Shown here: one piece after another, positions 26,908-37,700 of the stretch
Position numbering within the stretch: position 1 is the stretch's first letter
How the letters are laid out: every line of letters begins with the position of its first letter
Origin: Bacteroidales bacterium WCE2004
Lineage (GTDB): Bacteria > Bacteroidota > Bacteroidia > Bacteroidales > UBA932
DNA: 64,000 nucleotides
Assembly: GCA_900167895.1 (NCBI GenBank)
Contig: FUZR01000003.1
Coordinates: 62,001 to 126,000, forward strand
Direction: 5' to 3'
Notes under the pieces: generated by a model
The model's input: only the letters and a program-made list of their open reading frames with translations
What the model was told of the DNA's origin: nothing
Database searches by the model: none
Program-made: the position numbers and the translations under genes

Positions 26908-26915
26908 TATCTTTG
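26908..26915 (+). promoter_or_regulatory. -7 box of the DUF3108 gene
   Basis: TATCTTTG, 5 nt before the ATG at 26921, so the mRNA would be leaderless; -33 element not evident. Confidence 0.5.
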
Positions 26916-26920
26916 CGACG

Positions 26921-27661
26921 ATGAAACGAATCCTTTCCGCCCTCCTCCTCCTGCTGGCCTGCACGGCCGCAGACGCCCGCAAGCTCCCCGCCGGCGCCCT
27001 CGGCACGGTCTCCTATGACGTCCGCTACAAACTCGGCGCGATGAACGCCAAGGTCGCCACGGCCACCATCTCGCTGGATCCCGCGACCCGGGAGGGCCAG
27101 GCGTCCTACCATACCCACGCGCTCATCCGGACTTCGTCCATCTTCCGCCTCTTCCTCGGCTCCGACTACATCGTCGACGCCTGGATCGGCCAGGCCGACC
27201 TGCAGCCGGTCTATTTCATCAACCCCTTCAAGAAGGGCGGCAAGGACGGCAAATTCGAATGCATCTACCACGGAAGCGACATCGAAGTCGTCACCGTGAT
27301 GCCGCCGAAAGGCTATGAGCGCAAGGTCCTGCCCCAGGACGGGCGCACGATGGACCTGCTGACGCTGCTGCACCATGTCCGCTTCCTGGAGATGGACGCT
27401 TCTTCCCGCCCCCTGTCGCTGCAGGTCCTGATGGGCGGCTCCGCCTTCCCGGGCGTCCTGACCTGCGAGGGCCCGGACGCGGAGCGCTTCCCCGGCCAGG
27501 CCACGGAGCGCTTCCTGCTCCGCCTGACGGAGCGCGGCCTGATGGAGAACGGCAGCGGCAACGAGATTCACCTCTGGCGTTCAACAGGAACTGACCGCCG
27601 TCTGCTCGGCCTCGAGGTTCCTCTCAGCACGGGCACGATGGCGGTCAGCGTCAGCAAATAG
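26921..27661 (+). CDS. DUF3108-family exported protein
   Basis: 246 residues with a signal peptide (MKRILSALLLLLACTAADA). DUF3108 features: TVSYDVRYKLGAMNAKVATA, SDYIVDAWIG, FKKGGKDGKFE and the final strand pair ending LEVPLSTGTMAVSV. Role unknown; periplasmic or envelope-associated. The last 61 bp before its end (27589-27649) are repeated exactly at 30636-30696 beyond the GH115 gene. Because this stretch encodes the natural last strands of the family, the copy here is the functional one. Confidence 0.85.
   Translation: MKRILSALLLLLACTAADARKLPAGALGTVSYDVRYKLGAMNAKVATATISLDPATREGQASYHTHALIRTSSIFRLFLGSDYIVDAWIGQADLQPVYFINPFKKGGKDGKFECIYHGSDIEVVTVMPPKGYERKVLPQDGRTMDLLTLLHHVRFLEMDASSRPLSLQVLMGGSAFPGVLTCEGPDAERFPGQATERFLLRLTERGLMENGSGNEIHLWRSTGTDRRLLGLEVPLSTGTMAVSVSK
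27589..27649 (+). repeat. 61-bp direct repeat, copy 1 (3' end of DUF3108 gene)
   Basis: Identical to 30636-30696. It starts and ends with the inverted repeat CTGACCGCC ... GGCGGTCAG and contains the smaller palindromes CTCGGCCTCGAG-like and GAGGTTCCTC. The two copies bound the GH115 gene. Confidence 0.9.
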
Positions 27662-27747
27662 GCCTCCGGAGCCCGTTCATTGCGGCATTTGTCCATTTTG
27701 GACAAGTATTGCGTCTTTCCGTATCCGAACGGCACGGAGATTCTCCC

Positions 27748-27755
27748 TATATTTG
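27748..27755 (+). promoter_or_regulatory. -7 box of the GH115 gene
   Basis: TATATTTG, 23 nt before the ATG at 27779; the gene therefore carries its own promoter inside the repeat-bounded segment. Confidence 0.5.
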
Positions 27756-27778
27756 CCCTACCGAATACCACATACGCC

Positions 27779-30631
27779 ATGAACCGATTTCTACGTGTCC
27801 TGGGGCTCCTGTCCCTGCTGGCCGCACCGTCCTGCGGGAACGGCCGGGAACCCGTCCTGGAAGATTTCCCTACCGTCTCCGAATACGCATCCGCCGGCTG
27901 CTTCCCCCTTGCCGGGGAGACGGCCGCCGCCATCTGCTTTGACCCGGCCGACTTTCCGGTGGTCCGCGTGAGCGCCGGCATGCTGGCCGACGACGTGGAG
28001 CGCCTGACCGGGCTCCGGCCCGCACTCACGGAGGCGGCGACGCCCGGAGACCTGCCTGCCGGCCCCGCCGTCGTCGCCGGGACCGTCGGCAGCAGCGGGT
28101 TGATCGATGCGCTGGCGCGCGAAGGCCTCATCCGCACGGACGACCTCGACGGCAAATGGGAATCGTTCACCGTCCAGACGGTCCGGCGGCCCGGGGCGGC
28201 AGGCCCGCTGCTCGTCATCGCCGGCAGCGACCGCCGGGGCACGGCCTACGGGCTCACCACCCTGAGCCGGGCCGCCGGCGTCTCTCCCTGGTACTGGTGG
28301 GCCGACGTCACCCCGCCCCACCGCAAGGCCCTGTATGTCCGGCGCGGGCGCTTCCTCCAGCCGGAGCCTGCCGTGCAGTATCGCGGGATCTTCATCAACG
28401 ACGAACGCTTCGGCGGCTGGGCGCTCTGGGCCGAACAGACATTCGACCCGGAAAGCGAGAAAGTCGGCCCCAAGACCTACCGAAAGGTCTTCGAGCTGCT
28501 CCTGCGCCTGCGGGGGAACCTCCTCTGGCCCGCCATGCACAACGGCTCGCAGGCCTTCAACGCCGACCCGGAGAACGCCCGCCTCGCCGACGAATACGCC
28601 ATCGTGATGGGCTCCTCGCACTGTGAGCAGATGCTGCGCAACAACGAAGACGAATGGAAGAACGCCGGCACCTGGGGCGACTTCAACTACCTGACCAACC
28701 GGGACAACATGGTCCGCTACTGGGAAGAGCGGGTACAGGCAAACGGCGCTTACGAGAACATCTATACCCTGGGACTCCGCGGCATCCACGACTATCCGAT
28801 GGAGGGCGCGGGCACCACGGCTGAGCGGGTGGCCGTCATGCAGCAGGCCATCGGAGATCAGCGCGCCATCCTCCGGCGCAACGTCGCGACGCCGGTGGAG
28901 GAGATCCCCCAGGTGCTGTGCACCTATGAGGAGGTCCTCGAGGCCTACCACAACGGGCTCGAGGTGCCCGAAGACGTGACCCTCCTCTGGTCGGACGACA
29001 AGCAGGGATATACCCGCAACCTGTCCAACCCCGAAGAGCGGAAGCGCAAAGGCGGGGCCGGCATCTATTACCACCTCTCCTACCACGGCGACCCGGCGTC
29101 CTGGATCTGGCTGAGTCCGCTTTCTCCGGCTTTCGTCGCGACGGAACTCACCGAAGCCTACACCTACGGCGCCCGGAAGATCTGGGTGTTCAACGTGGGA
29201 GACATCAAACCGGCCGAGAAGGAGATTTCCTTCGTCATGGACCTGGCCTGGGACCTGGAGCGGTGGGGCCCGGAGAACGCCCACCGCTATATGCGGGCGT
29301 GGTTCTCCGACATATTCGGGCCTGCACTCGGGCGCGAGATGGCGGCCGTCCAGGAGACTTACTACCGGCTGATGGCATCCGGGAAGGATTCCCAGGTCTG
29401 GTTCGTCGACTACTCCGAGCAGGACATCCGGGACCGGCTCCAGGCCTGGGCGGAGGCGGAGCGGCAGGCCCTCCGGTTGGAGAAGCGCGTGCCCCCGGCC
29501 CTCCGGGACGCCTATTTTGAACTGTTCCTCTATCCCGTCCGCGGCGCCTCGCTGCTCAACCGCTACCAGCTGCTGGCGCGCTGCAGCATGGCGCACGCCA
29601 CCGTCGGCGACGGGCCGCAGGCCCTGGCCGACGGGGCGGCGGCCACCGAGGCCTATACCGGACTGAACGCGTGGACGGAGCGCTACAACAAGGAGCTCCT
29701 GGGCGGCAAATGGGACCATTTCTTCTCCTGGCAGCCCTACCACTGGTTCCGCTCGCCCCGGATGGACGCTCCGGTCGCCACGGAGTCCCTCCTGGAGGAG
29801 GTAAAGCGCGCCCCGGCTGCCCGGTCCGTCTCGCCCGAAGCGGCGCTGTCGGACGCCGGCGCCCTGATCCGGACCGACACGGCGGGCGACATCCCCATCT
29901 GGATGAGAGCGCTCACGCCCATCCGGAATTTCTCCAAGGCCGCGGCAGACAATGCCTTCTGCACGGTCAGCCTGGGAGAAGACAGCTTCACCGCATCGGC
30001 CACGCCCATCAACAACATCTGGCACGCCACACAAGTGGGGCCCATGTGGAGCAGGGTCGGGACGCTGCATCTGCGCGAAGGCGAGAACCGCCTGCGGGTG
30101 AGCGGACTGGCGTCCGACGCCCGGCTCGACCGGATCTATCTGGGCGTCTGTCCGCCGTTCGAAGAGGCGCCGGCGGCCACCCTCCCGGCCAGCGCCTTCC
30201 GGACGGCGCAGGACAGCCGGGAGGGGCGCATCCGGACGGTCCGCTCGCTGGGCTACGCCGACGGCGTGCTGGTCCTCCCCTTCGACACGCCTTCCTACGA
30301 TACTGTAGAGGATGCGCCTTCCGTCGAATACGACCTGATCCTGGCGGCGGGAGAGAACCGCATCGAGATCCGCACGCTGCCCACCCTGCATGTCTACGAA
30401 GGCCGGCAGGCGCGCTATGCGGCCAGCCTGGACGGCGGCGAAGCGGCCGTCTTCGACATCCACACCGACGATTTCTCCGCCGAATGGCGCAAGAACGTCC
30501 TGCAGGGCTATTCTTCCCGAAGCCTGCACCTCTGCCTGGACAAGCCCGGGAAGCATACGCTCCGCATCTGCCTGCTCGACCCCGGCATCGTCCTCCAGGA
30601 CATCCGGATCTATTCCGGTGCCCGCCCTTGA
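27779..30631 (+). CDS. GH115 family alpha-glucuronidase, lipoprotein
   Basis: 950 residues. A lipoprotein signal ends LLAAPSC (Cys19). The GH115 catalytic region covers about 150-620: WYWWADVTPPHRKALY, YRGIFINDERFGGWALWAEQTF, LRLRGNLLWPAMHNGSQAF, GSSHCEQMLRNNEDEW, LLWSDDKQGYTRNLS and WVFNVGDIKPAEKEI. A C-terminal beta domain follows. GH115 enzymes remove glucuronic acid or its 4-O-methyl form from xylan side chains, probably here at the cell surface or periplasm. The gene is flanked by exact 61-bp direct repeats. The start at 27779 gives the lipobox. Confidence 0.92.
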   Translation: MNRFLRVLGLLSLLAAPSCGNGREPVLEDFPTVSEYASAGCFPLAGETAAAICFDPADFPVVRVSAGMLADDVERLTGLRPALTEAATPGDLPAGPAVVAGTVGSSGLIDALAREGLIRTDDLDGKWESFTVQTVRRPGAAGPLLVIAGSDRRGTAYGLTTLSRAAGVSPWYWWADVTPPHRKALYVRRGRFLQPEPAVQYRGIFINDERFGGWALWAEQTFDPESEKVGPKTYRKVFELLLRLRGNLLWPAMHNGSQAFNADPENARLADEYAIVMGSSHCEQMLRNNEDEWKNAGTWGDFNYLTNRDNMVRYWEERVQANGAYENIYTLGLRGIHDYPMEGAGTTAERVAVMQQAIGDQRAILRRNVATPVEEIPQVLCTYEEVLEAYHNGLEVPEDVTLLWSDDKQGYTRNLSNPEERKRKGGAGIYYHLSYHGDPASWIWLSPLSPAFVATELTEAYTYGARKIWVFNVGDIKPAEKEISFVMDLAWDLERWGPENAHRYMRAWFSDIFGPALGREMAAVQETYYRLMASGKDSQVWFVDYSEQDIRDRLQAWAEAERQALRLEKRVPPALRDAYFELFLYPVRGASLLNRYQLLARCSMAHATVGDGPQALADGAAATEAYTGLNAWTERYNKELLGGKWDHFFSWQPYHWFRSPRMDAPVATESLLEEVKRAPAARSVSPEAALSDAGALIRTDTAGDIPIWMRALTPIRNFSKAAADNAFCTVSLGEDSFTASATPINNIWHATQVGPMWSRVGTLHLREGENRLRVSGLASDARLDRIYLGVCPPFEEAPAATLPASAFRTAQDSREGRIRTVRSLGYADGVLVLPFDTPSYDTVEDAPSVEYDLILAAGENRIEIRTLPTLHVYEGRQARYAASLDGGEAAVFDIHTDDFSAEWRKNVLQGYSSRSLHLCLDKPGKHTLRICLLDPGIVLQDIRIYSGARP

Positions 30632-30635
30632 CATC

Positions 30636-30696
30636 AACTGACCGCCGTCTGCTCGGCCTCGAGGTTCCTCTCAGCACGGGCACGATGGCGGTCAGC
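30636..30696 (+). repeat. 61-bp direct repeat, copy 2 (downstream of GH115)
   Basis: Exact copy of the DUF3108 gene 3' end (27589-27649), 5 bp after the GH115 stop and followed by an alternative in-frame ending (SITNI, stop at 30711). Spacing between copies is 3047 bp. Confidence 0.9.
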
Positions 30697-30721
30697 ATAA
30701 CCAATATTTAATTAATCCTAA

Positions 30722-32989
30722 TTATAGCATTATAGAAATGCTCTGACGAATGTCCCGGGAACTGGCTGCGGCCGAAATGACGTATTCGCCCGCATCAAGT
30801 TTCCACGCCCGCTCATAGCCGTCGAACCAGCGCAGGTCCGCCAGTTTGACGGTCATCGTGAGCACTTCGCTGGCCTTGGGCTTCAGTTCGGACGTCTTTC
30901 CGAAAGCTCGGAGTTCCTTCACGGGTTTCACGGCGCTTCCTTCCGGCGCGCCGACATAGATCTGCACGGCTTCGCGGCCGCTGCGTTTGCCGGTGTTGGT
31001 CACCTTCACGCTGATCTTCAGCTCGTCGCCGTCGCGCTCGGCCTTCAGGTCGGAATACGCGAAATCCGTGTAGCTCAGGCCAAAGCCGAAAGGATACAGG
31101 ATCGTCTCGGGATGGCGGTCGAAGTGGCGGTAGCCGACGAAGATGTCTTCGTCGTAGTTGACGTCGCCGGGATTGCCGTTGGACATCGGGAAGTCTTTGG
31201 CGGAAGAATAATCCTCATAACGTTTCGCGATCGTCATCGGCAGCTTGCCCGAAGGGGAAACCTTGCCGGCGAGGATGTCGGCCACGCTGTTGCCGGCTTC
31301 CTGCCCGTCCATCCAGGTATGGAGGATCGCATCCGGCTGGTCGCTCCAGCCCATGTCCACGATGTTGCCCATATTCAGCAGGACAATCACCTTCTTGCCG
31401 GCCTTGTGGAAGGTCTCGCAGAGCAGGTCGACGTTGGCCTGTTCGGTCTCCGAGAGATACCAGTCACCCGGGGTCAGGGTGCGGTCTCCGCCTTCGCCGG
31501 CCATGCGGCCGATGCTGTAGACGCAGACATCGTTGCGCTTGGCGGCCGCCTGCGCGGTCTCCCGGCTGATGGCCGTCTCCTGCACGGTGGGGATGATCCA
31601 GAAGTACTCCGCCGGCTGCTTGGCCTTCTCCTGCTTCACATAGTCACGGTAGGATTCCGCGAGCTGCTTGTCCAGCCGGAACCCGGCAGCCTCCAGTCCC
31701 GCATCGACGGTCACCTTGTAGGCGCGGTTCACGTAGCCGGAGCCGGAGCCGCCGACCATCGTGTCATAGGACGGCACGCCGAAGAGGGCCACCTTGCCCT
31801 TCTTGCCCAGGGGCAGGGCGCTTTCGTTCTTCAGCAGGACCATTCCCTGGGCCGCGGCCTCGCGCGTAATCTGGGCGTGCGCGGCGAGGTCGGGCTTGTT
31901 GCTGTACTCGTAGCGCTTGAAGGTGGGGGACGCCACCATCACCTGCAGGATGCGGCGGACGCAGTCGTCCAGGAAGCGGATGTCCAGGCGGCCGCTCTGC
32001 ACGGCGTCGAGGATGTCGTCATACTGGTGGGGCGTGCCCGGCATCAGCATGTCGTTGCCGGCCGCAATCTGGCGGGCGCCGTTCTCCTCGGCCCACCAGT
32101 CGGTCATCACGAAGCCCTTGAAGCCCCATTCTCCGCGGAGAACGTCCGTCAACAGCCAGCGGTTCTCCGAAGAAAGCACGCCGTTGATCTTGTTGTAGGA
32201 AGACATGATGGTCCAGGGCTGGGCCTCCTTCACGACGATTTCAAAACCCTTGAGATAGATCTCGCGCAGGGCGCGCTCGCTGACGGAAGCGTTCTGCCCG
32301 TTGCGCAGGGTCTCCTGGCTGTTGGCGGCGAAATGCTTCACGGACGTACCGACGCCGTTGCTCTGGACGCCGCGGACGTATGCAGCCGCAATCTTTCCCG
32401 CGAGCAGCGGGTCCTCGCTGTAATACTCGAAGTTGCGCCCGCACAGCGGGTTGCGGTGGATGTTCATCGCCGGGGCGAGAAGCACGTCGGCGCCGTATTC
32501 CAGGACCTCGTTGCCCATGGCGGCCGTCACGCGCTCGACGAGTCCGGTATCCCACGACGCCGACAGGAGCGACCCGATGGGGAAGGCGGTGCAATAGTAG
32601 GTATTGTCATCACCCGGGCGGGTGGCGTCGATGCGGAGGCCGGCAGGGCCGTCGGCAAGGACCATCGTGGTGATGCCCAGCCTTTCCACGGGCACGACGT
32701 CACCGGCGGCGCCCTTCACGCGGCCGCTGGAGAAGGCGGTAACTCCGTCGCTCTGGGGCTTCTCGACAAGGCCGCGCATGTCCACGGACTTGCGCTCCGG
32801 CATCCCGGGCGCGGGCCCGGGGCCGTTCTCGTCTCCCACATAGCGGTTGGCGCCTACGACGAGGGTGATTTTCTCCTCGAGCGTCATCGCCTTCAATACC
32901 TCATCGTTATTGTTGCGGTCGAGCTGAGGGACCTGCGCGAAGGCCGCCATTGTACAGAGCAACGCTCCGGTTGTAAGGATTGCTTTCAT
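30722..32989 (-). CDS. GH3 family glycoside hydrolase (beta-glucosidase/xylosidase type)
   Basis: 755 residues with a signal peptide (MKAILTTGALLCTMAAFAQ). N-terminal GH3 barrel with LADGPAGLRID, NIHRNPLCGRNFEYYSEDP, KHFAANSQE and the nucleophile Asp297 in GFVMTDWW. The (alpha/beta)6 second domain runs from about 380 to 600 (VGGSGSGYVNR, WMDGQEAGNSVADIL). A C-terminal fibronectin III-like domain follows (LSYTDFAYSDL..., VTNTGKRSGREAVQIY). It hydrolyses beta-linked sugars in the periplasm. Last gene of the SusCD operon. Confidence 0.95.
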   Translation of the reverse strand: MKAILTTGALLCTMAAFAQVPQLDRNNNDEVLKAMTLEEKITLVVGANRYVGDENGPGPAPGMPERKSVDMRGLVEKPQSDGVTAFSSGRVKGAAGDVVPVERLGITTMVLADGPAGLRIDATRPGDDNTYYCTAFPIGSLLSASWDTGLVERVTAAMGNEVLEYGADVLLAPAMNIHRNPLCGRNFEYYSEDPLLAGKIAAAYVRGVQSNGVGTSVKHFAANSQETLRNGQNASVSERALREIYLKGFEIVVKEAQPWTIMSSYNKINGVLSSENRWLLTDVLRGEWGFKGFVMTDWWAEENGARQIAAGNDMLMPGTPHQYDDILDAVQSGRLDIRFLDDCVRRILQVMVASPTFKRYEYSNKPDLAAHAQITREAAAQGMVLLKNESALPLGKKGKVALFGVPSYDTMVGGSGSGYVNRAYKVTVDAGLEAAGFRLDKQLAESYRDYVKQEKAKQPAEYFWIIPTVQETAISRETAQAAAKRNDVCVYSIGRMAGEGGDRTLTPGDWYLSETEQANVDLLCETFHKAGKKVIVLLNMGNIVDMGWSDQPDAILHTWMDGQEAGNSVADILAGKVSPSGKLPMTIAKRYEDYSSAKDFPMSNGNPGDVNYDEDIFVGYRHFDRHPETILYPFGFGLSYTDFAYSDLKAERDGDELKISVKVTNTGKRSGREAVQIYVGAPEGSAVKPVKELRAFGKTSELKPKASEVLTMTVKLADLRWFDGYERAWKLDAGEYVISAAASSRDIRQSISIML

Positions 32990-32992
32990 ATG

Positions 32993-34759
32993 CTACTCGA
33001 TCCAGCCGGTGTACTCATCCGCGCCTTCGTATCCGGCGTTCTGCTTGAACTTATACTCCTCGCCGGCGCCGGCAGAAAGGTTGATCTGCTCGGTCGGAAT
33101 CGGAGCGAAGCCCTTCGTGATCTCAAAGCGCTGGCCGTAGCCGCCGTTGAAATCACTTGCGTGGTTCGTGCTCTTTCTGCCCTTGAAGTAGCACTCGACG
33201 CCTTCCTGCTTGTCCAGCGCGGCCTTGGCATACTCCACGCCATAACGGCGCAGGTCACCGAGTCTCACGCCTTCGAATGCGAGCTCCCAGCGGCGCTCGT
33301 TGCGGAGGTTCTCTTCAGTCAGCGGGATGGCGGGCAGACCGGCGCGGGCGCGCACCTTGTCGAAGGACGCCTTGTTTCCATTGATCTCGGCATCCATCAG
33401 CAGGACCTCGGCGAAGCGGATCAGCACCATGTCGTCACAGAAGTTGTACTGGTAGTCGTCCTTGGTCCAGGAAAGGTTGTTGTACATGACGAGCAGATAA
33501 GACCATTTGATGGTTCCGGAGGCATCCCGGCCCATCACGGGCATCACCTTAGCCTGGTAATAACCGGTCTCCTGGCAGTTGTCACCCTTCACGCCGTAGT
33601 TATAGCCTCTCACGAAATCGTCGGGGCCCATGATGGAAGCCTCACGACGCGGGTCGTTGGGCTCGATGGTCTCCCATTCCTTGATGAAGGCGGGGCTGAC
33701 GGGGCAGTTGCCGTATCCATAGCTCAGCGGGAAGGTGTCTCCGTTCAGGCACTTCTGCTTGTTGCCGCGGACACCGCCGATGAAGAGGGCGGTCTGGTTG
33801 GAATATTTCCGGTAGGGATCGCCGGCGCTCAGGGCGTTGAACTTGATCACGAACATCGCTTCCGGATTGACTTTTCCGTCATCGGACACATAAGCGTAGC
33901 CTTTGTCCTTCCACTTGGCCGGGCAAAGCTCGTCGGACATCGTGATGCGGTTGCTGTACGCCCACAGGTTATGGAAGTCCGGAACCAGGGAGTAGCCCGA
34001 ATTCTCTACGCAGTCCTTGATATATGCGCCCACGGCCGATTTGGTAAGTTCCGTCCCGTCGGGAAGGCTGACCACCTCGTCGTTGTAGAAGCCGGAATAG
34101 AACAGGTAGACGCGACCGAGGAGGGCCTCAGCGCAGTATTTGTCGACGTGGCCGTCGCCAGCGGACCGCTTTGAAGGCATGATGTCGATGGCCGTCTTGA
34201 GGTCAAGCATGATCTGTCCCCAGAGCGCTTCCCCGGAAATCTGGGGAAGGGTGGGATCCGCCACGGTGGTCAGGGGGCAGGGCACGTTCCCGAACTGGCT
34301 CGCCAGCTCGTAGTAATAATAGGCGCGCAGGAACAGGGCCTGGCCGGTGTAATCGGCCTTCATCTCGTCGGAAATGAAAGAGCAGTCCTTGAGCACCTCG
34401 AGCGCGTTGTTCGCCCGCGCGATACCCACATAGCGGCTTTTATAGACTCCGTTGTATCCGTCGCCCTGCTTGAGCATCATGTCCGCAGCCTGGATGATGG
34501 AGACGTTGGCGCCGTCGCCGCCGAGGCATTCGTCGGCCGTCGCCAGCGCCCAGGGATAGTGCCACGTGACTTTGTTGGATTCCTGGATGGCGTTCAGGTT
34601 GTTGTAGATACCGGTCAGCATCTGCTCCACCTCTCCGGCATTCGAAGGGAAGTCGGCCGTGGTCTTGGTCATATAGTTGGTCGTATCGAGAAGACCCTCA
34701 CAGGACGCAGCCAGAAGCGTCAATGCGGCAACTGCCGTTATTTTCAATAATGTTTTCAT
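32993..34759 (-). CDS. SusD/RagB-family glycan-binding lipoprotein
   Basis: 588 residues from the ATG at 34759, with lipobox LLAASC. SusD features: LLDTTNYMTKTTADF at the N-terminus, TPR-like helices (LFLRAYYYYELASQFGNVPC) and the C-terminal VRARAGLPAIPLTEENLRNERRWELAFEGVRLGDLRRYG, spread over separate segments. It sits on the cell surface as the lid and glycan receptor of the SusC channel encoded just upstream. A GTG three codons earlier (34768) is a weaker start. Confidence 0.95.
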   Translation of the reverse strand: MKTLLKITAVAALTLLAASCEGLLDTTNYMTKTTADFPSNAGEVEQMLTGIYNNLNAIQESNKVTWHYPWALATADECLGGDGANVSIIQAADMMLKQGDGYNGVYKSRYVGIARANNALEVLKDCSFISDEMKADYTGQALFLRAYYYYELASQFGNVPCPLTTVADPTLPQISGEALWGQIMLDLKTAIDIMPSKRSAGDGHVDKYCAEALLGRVYLFYSGFYNDEVVSLPDGTELTKSAVGAYIKDCVENSGYSLVPDFHNLWAYSNRITMSDELCPAKWKDKGYAYVSDDGKVNPEAMFVIKFNALSAGDPYRKYSNQTALFIGGVRGNKQKCLNGDTFPLSYGYGNCPVSPAFIKEWETIEPNDPRREASIMGPDDFVRGYNYGVKGDNCQETGYYQAKVMPVMGRDASGTIKWSYLLVMYNNLSWTKDDYQYNFCDDMVLIRFAEVLLMDAEINGNKASFDKVRARAGLPAIPLTEENLRNERRWELAFEGVRLGDLRRYGVEYAKAALDKQEGVECYFKGRKSTNHASDFNGGYGQRFEITKGFAPIPTEQINLSAGAGEEYKFKQNAGYEGADEYTGWIE

Positions 34760-34773
34760 TTCAGACACGGTTA

Positions 34774-37700
34774 TTAGAATTTGATGTTAAGACCCGCGAG
34801 GATGGTGCGGGGCTGGGGATAGAAACCGAGGTCGATGCCCTTGGCCCAGGAGTCAAATCCGCTGGACGTTCCGACTTCAGGATCCATACCCTTGTATCCG
34901 GTGATCGTGAACAGGTTCTGGGCCTGGACATAGAGACGGAGCTGGCCGAACGGGGAATCCTTCCACAGTCTTTTGAAATCATATCCGAGCGTCACCGTCT
35001 GGAAGCGGAAGAAGTCGCCGTTCTCGATGAACATATCGGTGTTGAGGCCTTTGCTGTTGCTGGAATACAGGATGGGCAGTTTGTTGGACGTGCCGGCACC
35101 GTGCCAGTAGTCATACACCTCCGTGGTATAGTTCTGATAAGGTCTGTGGCCGTACTGTCTCCAGGCACGGAAGACCTGGTGGCCGAACATGCCGTATCCG
35201 CTGACGCCGAAATCAAAGCCCTTGTAGTTGATGCTGATGTTGAGGCCCGCCGTGAAATGGGGGTTGGGGTCGCCGGTCATCCTCTTGTCGTTGTCCTGGT
35301 TGAGGACGCCGTCGCCATCGAGGTCAAGGACCCGGAGGTCGCCGGGCTGGGGATTGTCGCTGAGGGTCGGCTTGCCGGCTGCCAGCCAGGCGTCGACTTC
35401 CTCCTGCGTCTGGAAGACACCGTCCGTGACATAGGTATGGAAATAGCCGATCGGATAGCCGACTTCGGCACGGTACAGTTCGGCGGCCTGCTCGACGACG
35501 GCGCGGCCGTGGATGACACCCTCGCCGTTGGCGATGCGGGTGACGATGTTCTTGTTGTAAGCGCCGTTCACGCTGATGCTGTAGAAGAAGTCTTTGTTCA
35601 CTTCGTCGTTCCAGGAAAGGGCAAGTTCGACGCCGGTATTGCGCACGTCACCGCCGTTGATATAAGGGGCGTCGGCGCCATAGTGACCCATGATGGGGGC
35701 TTTCACCAGCCAGTCCTTGGTGTCCTTCTGGTACCAGTCGAAGACGACTCCCAGGCGGCTTGCGAAGAAACGGGCGTCCAGACCGAAGTCAAGCTGCTGC
35801 GAGGTTTCCCAGGTAACATTGGGATTGGGGAGCTTGTCGGCGTAGGCGCCGTTGGCGGGCTGGTCGGTAATGCCGTTGGCGAAACCGTATCTGCCGTCGT
35901 TCGGGCTGACCTGGACAGTAGCCAGATAGTGGAAGTTGTCGATGGCGCAGTTACCGTTCTGGCCCCAGCTTCCGCGGAGCTTCAGGAAATTGAGGGTGTT
36001 CTTCACGCCCGCCATCCAGGGTTCGTTGGTCATCACCCAACCGGCGGAGACGGAAGGGAACGTACCCCAGCGGTGACCCGGAGCGAAATTGGAGGAGCCG
36101 TCACGGCGAAGGATCACGGAAATCATATATTTCTCGGCGTAGTCGTAGTTGATACGTCCGAAGTAAGATTCGAGGCCGCTGTCATCCCAGGGAGATCCCT
36201 TGATCTTGCTCTCCGTAATCAGGCCCTTCATGTTGCCCACATAGGCGTGCGTGGGATCGTCAACCCACTTTCCGTCTTCCCTGCCGGCGCCGACCGTCTC
36301 GCCGTAGCCGGAGTGCTCGATGGACATACCGACCATCGCGTCGAAGTTGTGCTGGCCGATATTGAACTTGTATGTCGCCGTATTCTCCCAGGACCAGTTC
36401 CATCCGAGGCTGGCCTCCTGGGACACCTTGTCGACATCGAGGAACTTCGTGGAATTGGCCTGATAGGTCATATCATAGGAACGCTTGCTGCTGGCACTTG
36501 CCTTATAGTTGAACTGGCTCCTGACAATCAGGTTCTTGATGGGCTGGATGCGCACGTTGGCAGACATGTTCAGCGCATAGTTGTATCTCCAGTTGTTGCC
36601 CTGGCTGGTTCTCGAGATCACATACAGCGGGTTGATGGCGTCGCCGTCGAACTTGAAGATCCCGTAGGCCGCGTAGTCCTCATAGGACGTGTACTCGCCG
36701 TCGGCCCTCCGCATGGGAGCGAGCGGGTTCGCCGTCAGTGCGTCGAACATATTGTTGGAGTACTGGTTGCTGAGGTTGATACCGCTCTTCGAGCTATAGG
36801 AGAAGTTCACGTTCTCACCGACGGTGATGATGTCGAGATCGTCCTTCCGGAGAACCACGTGGTCGGAGTTCAGGCGCACCGTCGCGCGCTTGTAGTTGGA
36901 GGCCGCCGGCTTGCCGAAGATACCTTCCTGGTTGGTGAAGCTGACACCCATCGAGAATTTGGACCGGTCAGTTCCGCCGGCCAGATTGACGGCATGGTTG
37001 GAAACGGGGGCGTTGTCGTTGTGGAACTCCCGGATCCAGTTGGTACCGGTGAAGGAACCGTCCATGATGCTCTGATAAAGGTCGGGGCTGAGGACGGTGG
37101 AGAAATCCGTGGGCGTGAGCCTGTTGTTCTTCTCCGCGGTGTTGATCACCTCGATATACTGCTTTGCGTCCAGCACGGTCGGGATGACGGGGGCGTTCTG
37201 CCACCCGACATAGCCGTCGTAGCTGATCTGGAGATTGCCTTCCTTGCCCTGCTTGGTGGTCACCAGGATGACACCGTTCGCGGCCCGGGCGCCATAAATG
37301 GCAGCCGAGGCCGCATCCTTCAGGATGTCGATGCTCTCGATGTCGGCGGGGTTGAGGGTGCTGATGTCGCCGCCGGCCACGCCGTCGATGACATACAGCG
37401 GCTTATAAGAGCCGATCGTACCCATACCGCGGATGTTGACGTTGAATCCGTCACCGGGCTGGCCGGAATTGGCGATGATGTTCACACCGGGTGTCGAAGA
37501 CTGCAGCGCACCCAGCGCGCTGGTGTTGTTGAGCTTCGCGAGGTCCTCACCCTTGATCTGGATGGTCGAACCGGTGATCAGCTTCTTTTTCTGGACTCCG
37601 TAGCCGACGACGACCACATCCTCGAGGAACTCCAGGCTGCTGGTGAGCACGACGTTGATGACGCTGTTCCCGTTCACGGCCACTTCCTTGGAATCATAGC

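Noticed and set aside
27589..27649. The 61-bp repeat as a terminator
   Set aside because: The 9-bp outer stem encloses about 43 nt and neither copy is followed by a T-run.
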